Assembly: GCF_004770155.1 (NCBI RefSeq)
Contig: NZ_RQFA01000024.1
Location: forward strand, 1-44,487
From: Leptospira gomenensis
Lineage (GTDB): Bacteria; Spirochaetota; Leptospiria; Leptospirales; Leptospiraceae
DNA length: 44,487 nucleotides
Reading direction: 5' to 3'
Positions 1 through 8,652 of this stretch are shown piece by piece. Position 1 is the first letter of the stretch. Every line of letters begins with the position of its first letter. The notes below the pieces were generated by a model. The model was not told the origin of the DNA. It worked only from the letters and a program-made list of their open reading frames with translations, and ran no database searches. Position numbers and translations under genes: made by a program.

Positions 1-75
1 TACCATCCGATATCAAACCGATTCCGAGTTTCATGGATTTGAATCCGGTAACAAGAACCTCGTCACTTAATGATA
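1..75. repeat. Terminal direct repeat, left copy (circular junction)
   Basis: These 75 bases are identical to 44413-44487. The tail-hub reading frame passes through both copies without a shift, which is what a linearised circular molecule with a short overlap gives. A genuine 75-bp terminal repeat on a linear virion genome is possible but less likely, because it would cut a structural gene. Confidence 0.9.
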
Positions 76-1423
76 CTGAAATTTCTGGAGCGATGTTCCA
101 GCCAGAAAGGTCGTCCAAGTCGGTGAGAATGTTTTTGTAAAATCCCCACGGAGAAACGAGAGAATACTTTCCGAACTTCCAGTTCTTGAACCGGATCATT
201 TTCGTAGAGAACCGCTCCACCGGATCTTTTTTTTCCGCGAGGCGTTTGTTTGCGATCATCTGACAGATCTCTTTGTCGAAATAATTCGGGACATCCATCT
301 CGTCTTCGAGGAGTCCCCACTTCGTAACCGAAGTCGGATCTTCCGCCCAGGCGGCCAGACCCCAGGATTTGTTTTCGTCGTCCCGATCTTTCGCGCGGTT
401 GATCTCGACGTGATTTACGATTTCGTCGAGGTCTTCGTCTTTCTCGAAGTTCGCTTCTTCCGGAGCGAAAATTTTATCGATCAGGTTCGGGGGATCTGGC
501 CCGAACACTACGAGGCCGTTCGGATCCACCCAGAGGTACCAACCGGGAACAGCTTCTCGGATTTTGTCGAAAGCCTGAGCGATCGTCATCTTCTCGAAGT
601 CGAGCCGTCCACCCAAAAGAATTCCCGTTGAATTCTGGATCCGGGAAACTGATCGGGAAATTCCCTTTGCCTTTGTACAATATTCAGAAACGATTTGTTT
701 CACGACGTCGGACATGAGTGCGGAGGGCTCCGTCCATACCGTTGGGATAACGGTAAGGAGTCCTTGAGGAATCGTTTGCGCTACACCGTCCGGCTTGAGC
801 GCTACGATTTGATTTCCGCCCGTGGAAATCACATTATACCGGCCGTTGTTTTTTGTATCGAATGCGTCCGTGACGAAGAAGAAATTTCCAGGGATGACGG
901 ACTCGTGCACCGGAACGTTGAGCGTGATGATCACGTTCACTCCTGCGATCTCGATTTTTTGAATTTCGTAAAGGTGTTTTCCGGGAGCGGGCTTTATTTT
1001 GATTTTCTTTAATCGTTCCCGATATCCGAATCCTTTGAATTCGAGTTTCTGAATTTTATCGAAACCTTCGGTCGGATAGTTATAAACATATCCTCCCCAC
1101 GCGTCTTCCCCTTCGATTGTAATCTTCACACGAGTGAATCGCTCAATCGGGAAGTCCGGCATTGAGTTGAGTTGGAAAGTGATGTCGCGACAACCTTGAC
1201 GATCGTTTTCGTAACGGAGCTTTTCCCACTTCGTATTTTGTACGTTGATCGGAATTGATCCGAGTAGAGTTCCCGAAATTGTGGAAACGTCGATTCTACC
1301 GTCACCAGAATTCCCCGGATCCTCATAGGTTTCGAACGTTTGAATAGGAAGCTGTTGAGAAAACATCCGGGAACCGAATGCACCGAGTCCGCGGAGCGCT
1401 ATGTTCTTTACCGCGAAACCCAT
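1..1423 (-). CDS. Tail hub / tail-associated protein, N-terminal part (continues at 44412)
   Basis: The frame is open from an ATG at 1423 to base 1 with no stop, and continues in frame into 44412-43961 on the circle, giving a protein of about 624 residues. It starts MGFAVKNIALRG and its ATG overlaps the stop of the distal tail gene (TAATG). The position, after tape measure and distal tail protein and before the fibres, is that of the baseplate hub (Tal or gp27-like) of siphophages. The middle contains the segment YLWVDPNGLVVFGP, which looks like the beta-rich hub fold. Function rests mainly on gene order. It is cut only by the window edge and is not truncated in the genome. Confidence 0.75.
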   Translation of the reverse strand, partial: MGFAVKNIALRGLGAFGSRMFSQQLPIQTFETYEDPGNSGDGRIDVSTISGTLLGSIPINVQNTKWEKLRYENDRQGCRDITFQLNSMPDFPIERFTRVKITIEGEDAWGGYVYNYPTEGFDKIQKLEFKGFGYRERLKKIKIKPAPGKHLYEIQKIEIAGVNVIITLNVPVHESVIPGNFFFVTDAFDTKNNGRYNVISTGGNQIVALKPDGVAQTIPQGLLTVIPTVWTEPSALMSDVVKQIVSEYCTKAKGISRSVSRIQNSTGILLGGRLDFEKMTIAQAFDKIREAVPGWYLWVDPNGLVVFGPDPPNLIDKIFAPEEANFEKDEDLDEIVNHVEINRAKDRDDENKSWGLAAWAEDPTSVTKWGLLEDEMDVPNYFDKEICQMIANKRLAEKKDPVERFSTKMIRFKNWKFGKYSLVSPWGFYKNILTDLDDLSGWNIAPEISVSLSDEVLVTGFKSMKLGIGLISDG

Positions 1424-2259
1424 TATATGTAAAACCTCGGACGGAATTTTAGAGTCAGTTCAATGCTTCCCGTTCCCTGGTAACGGACGGCTCGATCGCG
1501 CCGGCCGATTGACATCCATCCGCCGTCTGTCATCATGAATTTATTTTCGGAAACTATATCTGTTCCCGCTTTTTTGTGGAGGGCTTTTCCATCTACGCAG
1601 TCAATCGTTATGAGATCGTCCGTGTTGAAATTGATTTGCTGGATCCTTACGGATTGACTTCCGCGAAACTCTCCGGTTGCTTTGTCGAGCCTTCCAATAT
1701 CGATTGCGAAGTCCGGATTCGGATTGAGCGCTTTGATTTCTAATATCGGTTTGACAGCGACGGAATAGCTCGGGAGAGAAAACTCTTTGAACTCTTCGTT
1801 GTTCAAAGGAAAGATTTCGATGTTTGGTTTTGAGTTTTCCCAAAGAGCGTCAAGCAAACGAAATTTCATCTCTCCGTCTATGATCCGGTTCTCCAGCCCT
1901 TCTCCGGTTTTCGGATCGATTGTTGTGGTCATCACTTTGGCACGGATCTGATTCTCGATGTCTTCGATCCAGAAGTCTCCGTCTTCTTCCGGTTCTGAAA
2001 AGAACGCGCCGATTTCATTGATAACGATCCTCGCATCCAGGTCGCGGGGCTTTCCGTTCGCATACGCAAATTTGAGGGTGAAATCTCTTTTACTTTGTTT
2101 GGCGTCCCCGATGAATACGGATCCGAACTCTCCCATCTTTTCACGGAAGTCTCCACCGGTTTCGATTGCTGAATGGACGGGCCTCATGGATTCGGTCTCG
2201 ATTTCTTCGAGGAGTTCCGTCAGATACTCGCCATGTCTGTTATATATTAAATAGTTCAT
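1423..2259 (-). CDS. Distal tail protein-like (Dit)
   Basis: A 278-residue protein directly downstream of the tape measure gene, its ATG overlapping that stop by ATGA. It is beta-rich without membrane segments and ends in a pattern (GTGSIELTLKFRPRFYI) like proteins that cap the tail tube and hold the hub. In siphophages this slot encodes the distal tail protein linking tube and baseplate. The family call is from position, size and fold impression; I see no catalytic motif. The next gene, the hub, begins one base into its stop codon. Confidence 0.6.
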   Translation of the reverse strand: MNYLIYNRHGEYLTELLEEIETESMRPVHSAIETGGDFREKMGEFGSVFIGDAKQSKRDFTLKFAYANGKPRDLDARIVINEIGAFFSEPEEDGDFWIEDIENQIRAKVMTTTIDPKTGEGLENRIIDGEMKFRLLDALWENSKPNIEIFPLNNEEFKEFSLPSYSVAVKPILEIKALNPNPDFAIDIGRLDKATGEFRGSQSVRIQQINFNTDDLITIDCVDGKALHKKAGTDIVSENKFMMTDGGWMSIGRRDRAVRYQGTGSIELTLKFRPRFYI

Positions 2260-5200
2260 GCGGCGATGGCTGACTTGATCCTTCCGACGATGTCGGAGCA
2301 GAAGCGGTCTACGAACGTATCGTAATCCATTCCGTAAATTTGGTTTGTTGCGCTGACGTTCACGTTGTTGATTGTGTTGCCGCCAACGCTTCTTCCTTCG
2401 TTGATTGCCTTGAGAGTATCGTAATGACGAGCGGTGGCGCGTTTGTTGATCATATACTCGCCACCCTCCGCGTTGATGTTTACTCCGCCTTGTTCATGAG
2501 CCGGTCCGTTGATCGGTCCGCCATAACGGAAGACGGGAGGCATTGGAGGAGGGGTCATATTTACTGCGGACATCGAAGCGGAGCCGGCGGTTAAAACCAT
2601 TCCGGTCAACATGGTCGCAAGTGCAGGTCCGAGAACCCACCCGACTATTGGAATCGTTGCGGCCATCTGTGCGCCGGCAGCGATCGCATTCATCACACCC
2701 ATAGCCATGGTCATTTTTATTTGCGCAAGTTGGGCCATCTTTCCCGCATTGAAGGCGTAGAGATTCGCGCCATATTCAAGCCAAGCGAATTTTTTCTTTC
2801 GTTCCTCCGCCTCTTTCGCGGCCTGGTCTTCTCTCGCTTTTTTCTCGGCTTCGAGTTTCTTTTGTTCTTCTGCGAGCGCCTTTTGAGTAGCCGCGTTCTT
2901 TGTGGCCGCCGCATCCTCTTGCGCTTGCACATTGTCGAGAGCAGCTTGATGGTCAGCTTCGTAACCCGCTTCGAACATGTTTTTGATAGAGAGTTTATCT
3001 TGTTCGAATGCTTCGAGAAGATTCAAGAGATCGATTTGTCTTTGCTCTTCATCCGCTTGTTTAGTTTCGATCGCGAGTTTGTCAGCTTCGTATTCTGCTT
3101 GCCGATTCTCTATCGCGGCGAGAAAATCCGCGTCTTCTTCTACTCTTTTCCGGTTACGATATTCGCGTTCAATCTCCTCGCGCTTATCTTGGAAGGCTTG
3201 CTCTTCCGCGAGAATCGCATCGTTCTTATCTTTAATCTTTTGGATCTCGGCATCGATGAGATCCGTTTGTCTTTGGAGTTCTTTCTCGGCTTGCTTATCA
3301 AAAAATTCGGAAATCCATCCGGCGATTGCAACAAGCCTCTGTGCTTTCGCTTGAGCCAACTGTGCTTTTGCTTGAATGACTGCGACAGCCTGTTGAGCGA
3401 TCTGCCCGACTGCATCGAGAGCACCTTTTAGAGCGCTGCCGAAATCCGATTCAAAGAAAGATTTCACTGTTTGAGACGAGAGCGAAGCGGCATCGATAAG
3501 CGGTTGAAACATTCCAGCCGAAACTGGTTTTAGTTTTGGCTCGATCTCGACGGGAAGTTTAACGGGAGTGGCGGCAGATCCGAGAGCTTTCTTTAAATTG
3601 TCTTTTGTCGCGTTCGTTCCATCTGGAAACTTTGCCTCAACTTCAATCTGAACTTTCCCGTTCTTATCAGTCGTAACTTGCCGATTTACTTCCGCGCCGA
3701 GATCGCGGAGTTTTTTCATTGCGGCAAATGCCTCTTCGGATTTGTCTGCGTCATAAGAAACAGAGAATTTTAAATCCTTCTCTGAGAGTTGTTCCATTTT
3801 AATATAGGAATTTATCAGATCGTCGAGGTCTGCTTTCGCCTCTTTGCTTTCTTTTCCGAATCCTTTTGCGCCGCCGGCAGTTTTCTTTAACGCTTCGTTA
3901 AGTTTTAATAATTTTTCGATTCGATTATTGTCGGCGAAGTTCCCGTCTGATCCAGCAATCCCTTTTAGTTGTGCTCCAGAAATTCCAGCGGACTTTAAGC
4001 TGAGGATGAGGTCGTCAATCGTACGTTTGTATTTTTCTATGTTGCCCCCTCTTCCGTGGGCTAACTTGCTTCCTTCTTCCTTTAAATATTTTAGACTATC
4101 TATTTCGTTTTTTTCTAATTTTCTCGTTAGCACCATCTCCGCATTCGCCGCGTCCATTGCTCCCTTGCGCGCCTTCTCCGCTTCCTCCGCTCGGTTCTTC
4201 ATATAAAGAAACGCGGCACCGAGTCCCATGACCGCCATGGTCAAAAGCCCGACTGGTCCGAGCATTGCGTTGAAAGAAATTCCCAAAGAGGTGAGAACAG
4301 GAGCGACCATCTTCGCGGCTACAATCAAACCACTCGCTCCCATGATTACGGAAAGAAGACCGGTCAATCCGACCGTAAGCTGTACGATCGTCTTAAAGAG
4401 AGCAGGATTCTCGGATCTCCACTTCAAAATTGCGTCGAGGATTTCCTTCACCTTCTCGACCGCGGCTTTCGCCATATCCGCGAAGTCTTCACCGATTCCT
4501 TTTTTCAAAGCGTCGATCGTATCGAGCAGGTTGGAGATTTGCCCTTCCCAGGTTTTGGAAATTGCATCCATCGATCCGGCAACGCCTTTCATTTCTCCGA
4601 AGGAAAGAATCGCTTTCGTGATAGCTTCGTCCGTCTTCTCGACGGTTTTGGAAACTCCCTTGAAAGAGAGAGTGACCTTGTCGCCGGCGGAAGAACCACG
4701 GATCCCGAATTCTTTAAGTCGTTCGAACTCGCCGGTCATCGCGTCGAGCGCGGCCTCGGTGATCATATCGAAGGACTTGCCCTGTGAAGCGGCAATGTCC
4801 CCGAGTTTTATGAGTTCTTTTTCCGTCGGAACGATTCCGCGGTTTGCGAGTTTGATGAAAGAGGAGGTAAGTTCGTTTACTCCGTATGGAGTTTTTGCCG
4901 CGAGCACCGCGATCATATTCATCGACGCGGCCGCTCTCTGTTCGTCGCCGAGAGTATTCTTTAGAACGGCGCGGTATTTTTCATACGCACCGGAAACCTG
5001 AAGAGCGCCCTGGACCATGCCGCTTACTGCAGTGATAGCGACGGAAACACCGAGCACCTGGAGGAGATCGCGCCACGATGCTTTCGCTTTATTCGATTCG
5101 TTTTGAATCGTTCCGGTCGCCTTGGCGATGGCGGCTTCCGTCTTCTTGATTTCTTCCCGGATCTTGTCGGCTCGCTTCGAATCGACATTCAAATTTCCTA

Positions 5201-5435
5201 AGATCCCTTGGAGTCTCTCCAATCGAGTCCGGAAATCGTTTAAAGTATTTCCGGATTTACTTACGGATTTCTTAATCTTCTCAAAAGCGTTTTCTCCTTT
5301 GTTAGAAAGATCGGTGAACGCATGTCCGCCTTTACCTACCAAGTACAAAACTTGACGGAATCCGGAATCGAATGGCGCATTATCAAATTCGATACCCGCG
5401 ACTACGGATTCAACTGTGGCGGAAGATCCACTCAT
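2256..5435 (-). CDS. Tail tape measure protein
   Basis: A 1059-residue protein, the longest in the genome, in the tape measure position between the tail chaperones and the distal tail protein. Residues about 30-110 form a charged helical coil. Hydrophobic helices lie around 340-415 (LTVGLTGLLSVIMGASGLIV and following). A very long Glu/Lys/Gln-rich coiled coil fills about 690-900, and a second glycine/alanine-rich hydrophobic stretch precedes the C-terminus with AEGGEYMINKRAT. By the usual 0.15 nm per residue this implies a tail near 160 nm. The ATG overlaps the stop of the frameshifted chaperone by ATGA, which ties its translation to that product. Confidence 0.9.
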   Translation of the reverse strand: MSGSSATVESVVAGIEFDNAPFDSGFRQVLYLVGKGGHAFTDLSNKGENAFEKIKKSVSKSGNTLNDFRTRLERLQGILGNLNVDSKRADKIREEIKKTEAAIAKATGTIQNESNKAKASWRDLLQVLGVSVAITAVSGMVQGALQVSGAYEKYRAVLKNTLGDEQRAAASMNMIAVLAAKTPYGVNELTSSFIKLANRGIVPTEKELIKLGDIAASQGKSFDMITEAALDAMTGEFERLKEFGIRGSSAGDKVTLSFKGVSKTVEKTDEAITKAILSFGEMKGVAGSMDAISKTWEGQISNLLDTIDALKKGIGEDFADMAKAAVEKVKEILDAILKWRSENPALFKTIVQLTVGLTGLLSVIMGASGLIVAAKMVAPVLTSLGISFNAMLGPVGLLTMAVMGLGAAFLYMKNRAEEAEKARKGAMDAANAEMVLTRKLEKNEIDSLKYLKEEGSKLAHGRGGNIEKYKRTIDDLILSLKSAGISGAQLKGIAGSDGNFADNNRIEKLLKLNEALKKTAGGAKGFGKESKEAKADLDDLINSYIKMEQLSEKDLKFSVSYDADKSEEAFAAMKKLRDLGAEVNRQVTTDKNGKVQIEVEAKFPDGTNATKDNLKKALGSAATPVKLPVEIEPKLKPVSAGMFQPLIDAASLSSQTVKSFFESDFGSALKGALDAVGQIAQQAVAVIQAKAQLAQAKAQRLVAIAGWISEFFDKQAEKELQRQTDLIDAEIQKIKDKNDAILAEEQAFQDKREEIEREYRNRKRVEEDADFLAAIENRQAEYEADKLAIETKQADEEQRQIDLLNLLEAFEQDKLSIKNMFEAGYEADHQAALDNVQAQEDAAATKNAATQKALAEEQKKLEAEKKAREDQAAKEAEERKKKFAWLEYGANLYAFNAGKMAQLAQIKMTMAMGVMNAIAAGAQMAATIPIVGWVLGPALATMLTGMVLTAGSASMSAVNMTPPPMPPVFRYGGPINGPAHEQGGVNINAEGGEYMINKRATARHYDTLKAINEGRSVGGNTINNVNVSATNQIYGMDYDTFVDRFCSDIVGRIKSAIAA

Positions 5436-6234
5436 TCAAAGATATCGAGAAGGTCGGCCGAAGGTATCGGTTTCGCCTCTTTGATCTCCCGTAGAATTTT
5501 TGGCAAAGAAAGCATTTTGTCGTAAAAACTTTGAAGTTCGTAAAAGTGTTCGTTGTAGATTTTGTCCGAAATCCCGGATGCGGCGAGAGTATCGTTTATG
5601 TATTCAAAACGTCTTTCACTATCTACAATCTTGGCAGCTTTATATCTCCAAATCCTCCCGTAAGAATTCCAGGAATCTATTTCCTGTTTTGAGTATTTCC
5701 ATCTGCGGAACCGTTCATCTGCGATGATTCGTTGAATTTCGTTCTCTTCTTTTTCCGCCTGTTCTTTCTGTTTTTTTTTACGTATTCTTCCGGCGTTTTC
5801 GGAGCTACTTCCGGTTTTCCGGAATCTCCTCCGAGGGTCGCGGTTACGAGATACGTTACAAAAACGTTGATCTGATCTTTTGGGATCAGATCCAATTCAG
5901 GAAGATGCCTTTCTAAATCTGGAAGAGCGGCCTTACAATAATCGAAATAATAACGGGAGATTTCGATTCCCGCTTTTCGAAAGCGATCAAGCAGGTCCGC
6001 CTGTTCCGGGTTCAGTTTGGTTGCGTCGAGTTTGGAGAAAGGTTTGATCTCACCTTTGAGATCATCGATTTCCTTCGTCTTTCTTTGGTAGTCTTCCGTA
6101 ATCCTGTCGAGTTGGGCCGCTCTAAAAATCCCGGTTCCGTCGTAGGTTGGAATCGGATATGCCGTTCCATCCGGACGAATGAGAGTTACTTTGAATGGCT
6201 CTGCTCTGAATTGATAGAGACGGTCCTCTGACAT
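5432..6234 (-). CDS. Tail assembly chaperone, -1 frameshift product (G-T type)
   Basis: Reading starts at ATG 6234, runs in frame to the slippery site at 5770-5779, then continues in the -1 frame to TGA at 5432, giving 267 residues. The -1 frame is fully open for 112 codons and reads as sensible protein (after the slip QKEQAEKEENEIQRIIADE, ending SADLLDIFE). Its stop overlaps the tape measure start by ATGA, which would be pointless if the frame were not translated. In lambda and most siphophages the G/GT pair directly upstream of the tape measure is made this way and chaperones the tape measure. This extension has no start codon of its own in a good context. Confidence 0.82.
5677..6234 (-). 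CDS. Tail assembly chaperone, unshifted product (G type)
   Basis: The 185-residue zero-frame product, starting MSEDRLYQFRAEP. The ATG at 6234 is chosen because it follows GGAAGAAGT and lies one base after the stop of the upstream gene; the upstream in-frame ATG at 6303 lies inside that gene. It carries an N-terminal beta-rich domain, a helical middle and a lysine/arginine-rich tail of 30 residues after the slippery site that ends at TAG 5677. The basic tail probably results from reading the wrong frame beyond the slip site and need not be functional. Confidence 0.8.
   Translation of the reverse strand: MSEDRLYQFRAEPFKVTLIRPDGTAYPIPTYDGTGIFRAAQLDRITEDYQRKTKEIDDLKGEIKPFSKLDATKLNPEQADLLDRFRKAGIEISRYYFDYCKAALPDLERHLPELDLIPKDQINVFVTYLVTATLGGDSGKPEVAPKTPEEYVKKNRKNRRKKKRTKFNESSQMNGSADGNTQNRK
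5770..5779 (-). other. Programmed -1 frameshift site A AAA AAC
   Basis: On the minus strand the codons read GTA AAA AAA AAC, so the canonical X XXY YYZ heptamer A AAA AAC sits in phase, inside a run of nine A. A -1 slip here joins the 185-codon frame to the open -1 frame that ends at the tape measure start. No stimulatory pseudoknot was worked out. Confidence 0.8.
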
Positions 6235-6235
6235 T

Positions 6236-6442
6236 TTACTTCTTCCTTTTCTTGAGATACTTCTCGACTTCTTGTACGGCTTCTTCTCGAGTACCGCATC
6301 CACGATGGATCAGGATTTTTTTCTCCCGATCGCAAACTTTGAAAGTTCCAAAGCCGTTATCCTCGATCCAATCCGGATATTTTAGTTCCGCCTTTTCGTT
6401 CTTCCCCTTTATTTCAGGGGAAGTGTTGGTTTGTTCTGCCAT
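6236..6442 (-). CDS. Small acidic/basic protein between tail tube and chaperone genes
   Basis: 68 residues, MAEQTNTSPEIKG to a lysine-rich end (EKYLKKRKK). It contains a compact middle with the segment GFGTFKVCDREKK. It lies 14 bases downstream of the tail tube gene with AGGAG upstream of its ATG, and its stop is one base before the chaperone start. I do not recognise the family. Its place suggests a tail assembly or tube-associated role, by inference only. Confidence 0.6.
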   Translation of the reverse strand: MAEQTNTSPEIKGKNEKAELKYPDWIEDNGFGTFKVCDREKKILIHRGCGTREEAVQEVEKYLKKRKK

Positions 6443-6456
6443 TGGTAGAGTCTCCT

Positions 6457-7326
6457 TTACGCGACGTCGAAAACGACGGCTTCGGGGTTAATAGATGCGA
6501 TCACGGGACGGCCGTTGATCGTGCGACGTTTGTCCGGATACGCCATTGCATCCAGGGTGAGCGCAACTTGGCTCGTAGCGTTTCGTTTCTGGTCGGAAGC
6601 AAACTTGAACTGAAGCAACCAAAAGTCCATACGGTCTCTTGGATTTTTGGAAATCGCTTCGCCTTCTCCGTAAGCAACGACGGAAAATCTTCTCGCGTTT
6701 GCTTTGAAGTTGTATCCGATCGGACGAACGAAAGACATCGCTTCGATTTCTCCTTCGGTGTCTCGGGTAGGAATCGCAGCTCTCGGAATAATCATAGCGA
6801 GTTTTTCCAAACTCAATTCCCCGAGTGCCAGAGCAATGGACCAGTCAACCCCACTTGTGAAATGGTTCGCTTCGCTTTCGCCCTGGCCGGCGAATTTGAT
6901 CGGAGCGACTTTCTCTTCGAACTTGATCGTGATACCGTCTTCGGTTGTTTCTCCCATATCGACTAGTTCCCACTTCCTTCCGGTCGTGAGTGCGGGAACG
7001 GAAATGATAAGATCCGCGCGAGTGCCGTCAGGTTCTACGTCCGGATTTCCCATCCGAATCGTGGTCGTGTCGATCTCTTTGATGAAAATGAGTGTTGGCC
7101 TTGGTGTTGTTTCGAGTCGAAGATAATCCCCTGGACTCAACTTCGCTGTGAGATCCGCGGAGGTTGCCAGGGAATTCGAAGTGACTCCGCCTGTGCTGAA
7201 TGTTGGAACGAGAAGAGGTTGCGGTTCTACTCGGTGAAATGCGCGCAGAGGTCCGACTTTGCCGTCCTTCTGCCCGAAGATGTTCATCCCGCCGTTACCG
7301 GGAATCGGGTCTACAATTAAACTCAT
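6457..7326 (-). CDS. Major tail tube protein
   Basis: 289 residues, beta-rich, with many short strands and no membrane segment. It sits between the tail terminator-like gene and the tail chaperones, which is the tube slot of siphophages. There is no second large gene next to it that could be a sheath, so the tail is probably non-contractile. The ATG overlaps the previous stop by ATGA. The call is from gene order and composition. Confidence 0.7.
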   Translation of the reverse strand: MSLIVDPIPGNGGMNIFGQKDGKVGPLRAFHRVEPQPLLVPTFSTGGVTSNSLATSADLTAKLSPGDYLRLETTPRPTLIFIKEIDTTTIRMGNPDVEPDGTRADLIISVPALTTGRKWELVDMGETTEDGITIKFEEKVAPIKFAGQGESEANHFTSGVDWSIALALGELSLEKLAMIIPRAAIPTRDTEGEIEAMSFVRPIGYNFKANARRFSVVAYGEGEAISKNPRDRMDFWLLQFKFASDQKRNATSQVALTLDAMAYPDKRRTINGRPVIASINPEAVVFDVA

Positions 7327-7787
7327 GGTTGGAGGAATCTCCCTGTTACGTTATAGTTGAGCGAAAACTGAAAGAATCCTTTATCGAGAAGACCGAGTGA
7401 ATACGGCTCATCGATCGGATTGATTCGAGCTAAACGTATGGGAACGATTCCGGGAGGAGTTGAAGGAAGGCCGGCACCCTCCGAGTCCAGTAAAGACGCT
7501 GGAACGTCCAAGAGGAGATTGAATTCCTCTCTAACCGCATTGTATATTTTGAATGCAGTTTGTCGAGCGAGTTTTTCGTTTAAGTCTTGAACGATAATAT
7601 TAAACGATTGCGTTGTGTGTTTTACTGAGTAGAGATCCGGGACGTTACCCGGTCTTCTCTGAATGAGAATGAACCCGTTTGGAGTATTTGCGTTTACCGT
7701 ATCTTGATAGATCCGCGAAGCAAGAGCGGGTAAACGAGACCGCAAAAGAAAAGTGAAGATGGGAGTAACGTCAAGATACTTTCTCAA
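7323..7787 (-). CDS. Tail terminator / head-tail joining protein-like
   Basis: 154 residues starting MRKYLDVTPIFTFLL. A helix-strand layout with ATKI-type helices (ARQTAFKIYNAVREEF) and a C-terminal strand region is the pattern of DUF3168/gpU-like tail terminators that cap the tube. It lies between the gp10-like gene and the tail tube gene and overlaps both by ATGA. Family membership is inferred from size, order and secondary structure. Confidence 0.55.
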   Translation of the reverse strand: MRKYLDVTPIFTFLLRSRLPALASRIYQDTVNANTPNGFILIQRRPGNVPDLYSVKHTTQSFNIIVQDLNEKLARQTAFKIYNAVREEFNLLLDVPASLLDSEGAGLPSTPPGIVPIRLARINPIDEPYSLGLLDKGFFQFSLNYNVTGRFLQP

Positions 7788-8326
7788 AAGTGCCTCCCTG
7801 CCATACGCTTAGAAATTCCTTTCGCGAAAACAGGAAGGTAAACCGGACCTGTATATCTTTGGATTTTCGTCGAGAGCCAGAACGGCCCTCTTCCTACCAT
7901 GGACGCTTTTTTAACGATCGGTTTACCGTTTACGTCTTTTCGTTGAGACACGGGTCTTGGAACCGCGTCCGGATTGTCGTGAAGCGCGGCCGCATACTTC
8001 GCAGTGAATCCGATAAGTAGACCGAGCCGTTTGAGTTTTTCTATGGGGAAAGGAAGATAGACTTTTCCAGTGTTCGAATCTTCCGGGACTGTTTTTTTCG
8101 AAAGAGGATTCTCGATCGCTTTTCTTTGATAAACTCCGATCGTGGAGGAACCTTGGAGAAACCCGGTGTCGAGGAACGGTTTCGGTTCCTTATTGATCGC
8201 ATCATTTACGACCAACGGTCCGACGTCCTGTTCTAAGGTCTCTTTCGCGGCTTCTTGGAACGCTTCTTTATACGCATTTAGGCCGGCGATGTGTTTCGAA
8301 AAATCAAATCGAATTTGGAACGTCAT
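7784..8326 (-). CDS. HK97 gp10-like head-tail joining protein
   Basis: 180 residues starting MTFQIRFDFSKHIAG. The start at 8326 is preferred to a longer frame from 8425 because it overlaps the stop of the previous gene by ATGA, the rule in this operon. The N-terminal helix followed by short strands and basic surface fits the HK97 gp10 family, which sits between head completion and tail terminator genes. Confidence comes mainly from context. Confidence 0.55.
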   Translation of the reverse strand: MTFQIRFDFSKHIAGLNAYKEAFQEAAKETLEQDVGPLVVNDAINKEPKPFLDTGFLQGSSTIGVYQRKAIENPLSKKTVPEDSNTGKVYLPFPIEKLKRLGLLIGFTAKYAAALHDNPDAVPRPVSQRKDVNGKPIVKKASMVGRGPFWLSTKIQRYTGPVYLPVFAKGISKRMAGRHF

Positions 8327-8652
8327 GCAACATAGAATTGAACGTTCCTTAGATACCTTCCGGCTGGCGGCTTCACATCGTGAACCTGGAACCAGTCCGT
8401 CTCTCCTGGGAGTTTTACTTCCCAACCTTTGTTTTCCGTAGCGGGCAATGCGGCCGGTAGTTCTTCTTCGGCGACAAGAATGAAATACGAAGCCTTTGTT
8501 TCGCCTCCGTCCTTCCCGATCAGAATCTTTGAACTTGCTTGTAGGTTCACTTTGACGGGATAGGGCTTGTCTGTTCCCGGAACGATATTGTTATCGTTGT
8601 CGTAAACCGGCCTTTGGATCTGGATCTCTGCATTGATGAGGAACTTTTGCAT
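8323..8652 (-). CDS. Head closure / connector-like protein
   Basis: 109 residues, almost all beta strand, including a PGETDWFQVHDVKPP loop. Small beta-barrel proteins of this size in this slot (SPP1 gp16-like head closure) seal the head-tail connector. Its ATG overlaps the MuF-type gene's stop (TGATG). No diagnostic motif was seen. Confidence 0.5.
   Translation of the reverse strand: MQKFLINAEIQIQRPVYDNDNNIVPGTDKPYPVKVNLQASSKILIGKDGGETKASYFILVAEEELPAALPATENKGWEVKLPGETDWFQVHDVKPPAGRYLRNVQFYVA

Noticed and set aside
1..75. attL/attR pair from integration
   Set aside because: The repeat is at the ends of the window, inside one open gene, and no integrase exists; junction overlap explains it.
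2721..3431. Plus-strand frame of 236 codons
   Set aside because: It is the antisense of the tape measure coiled coil; Phe/Leu-rich and with no ribosome site. A shadow.
4228..5001. Plus-strand frame of 257 codons
   Set aside because: Antisense to the tape measure gene; Ser/Ile/Phe composition typical of a reverse frame.
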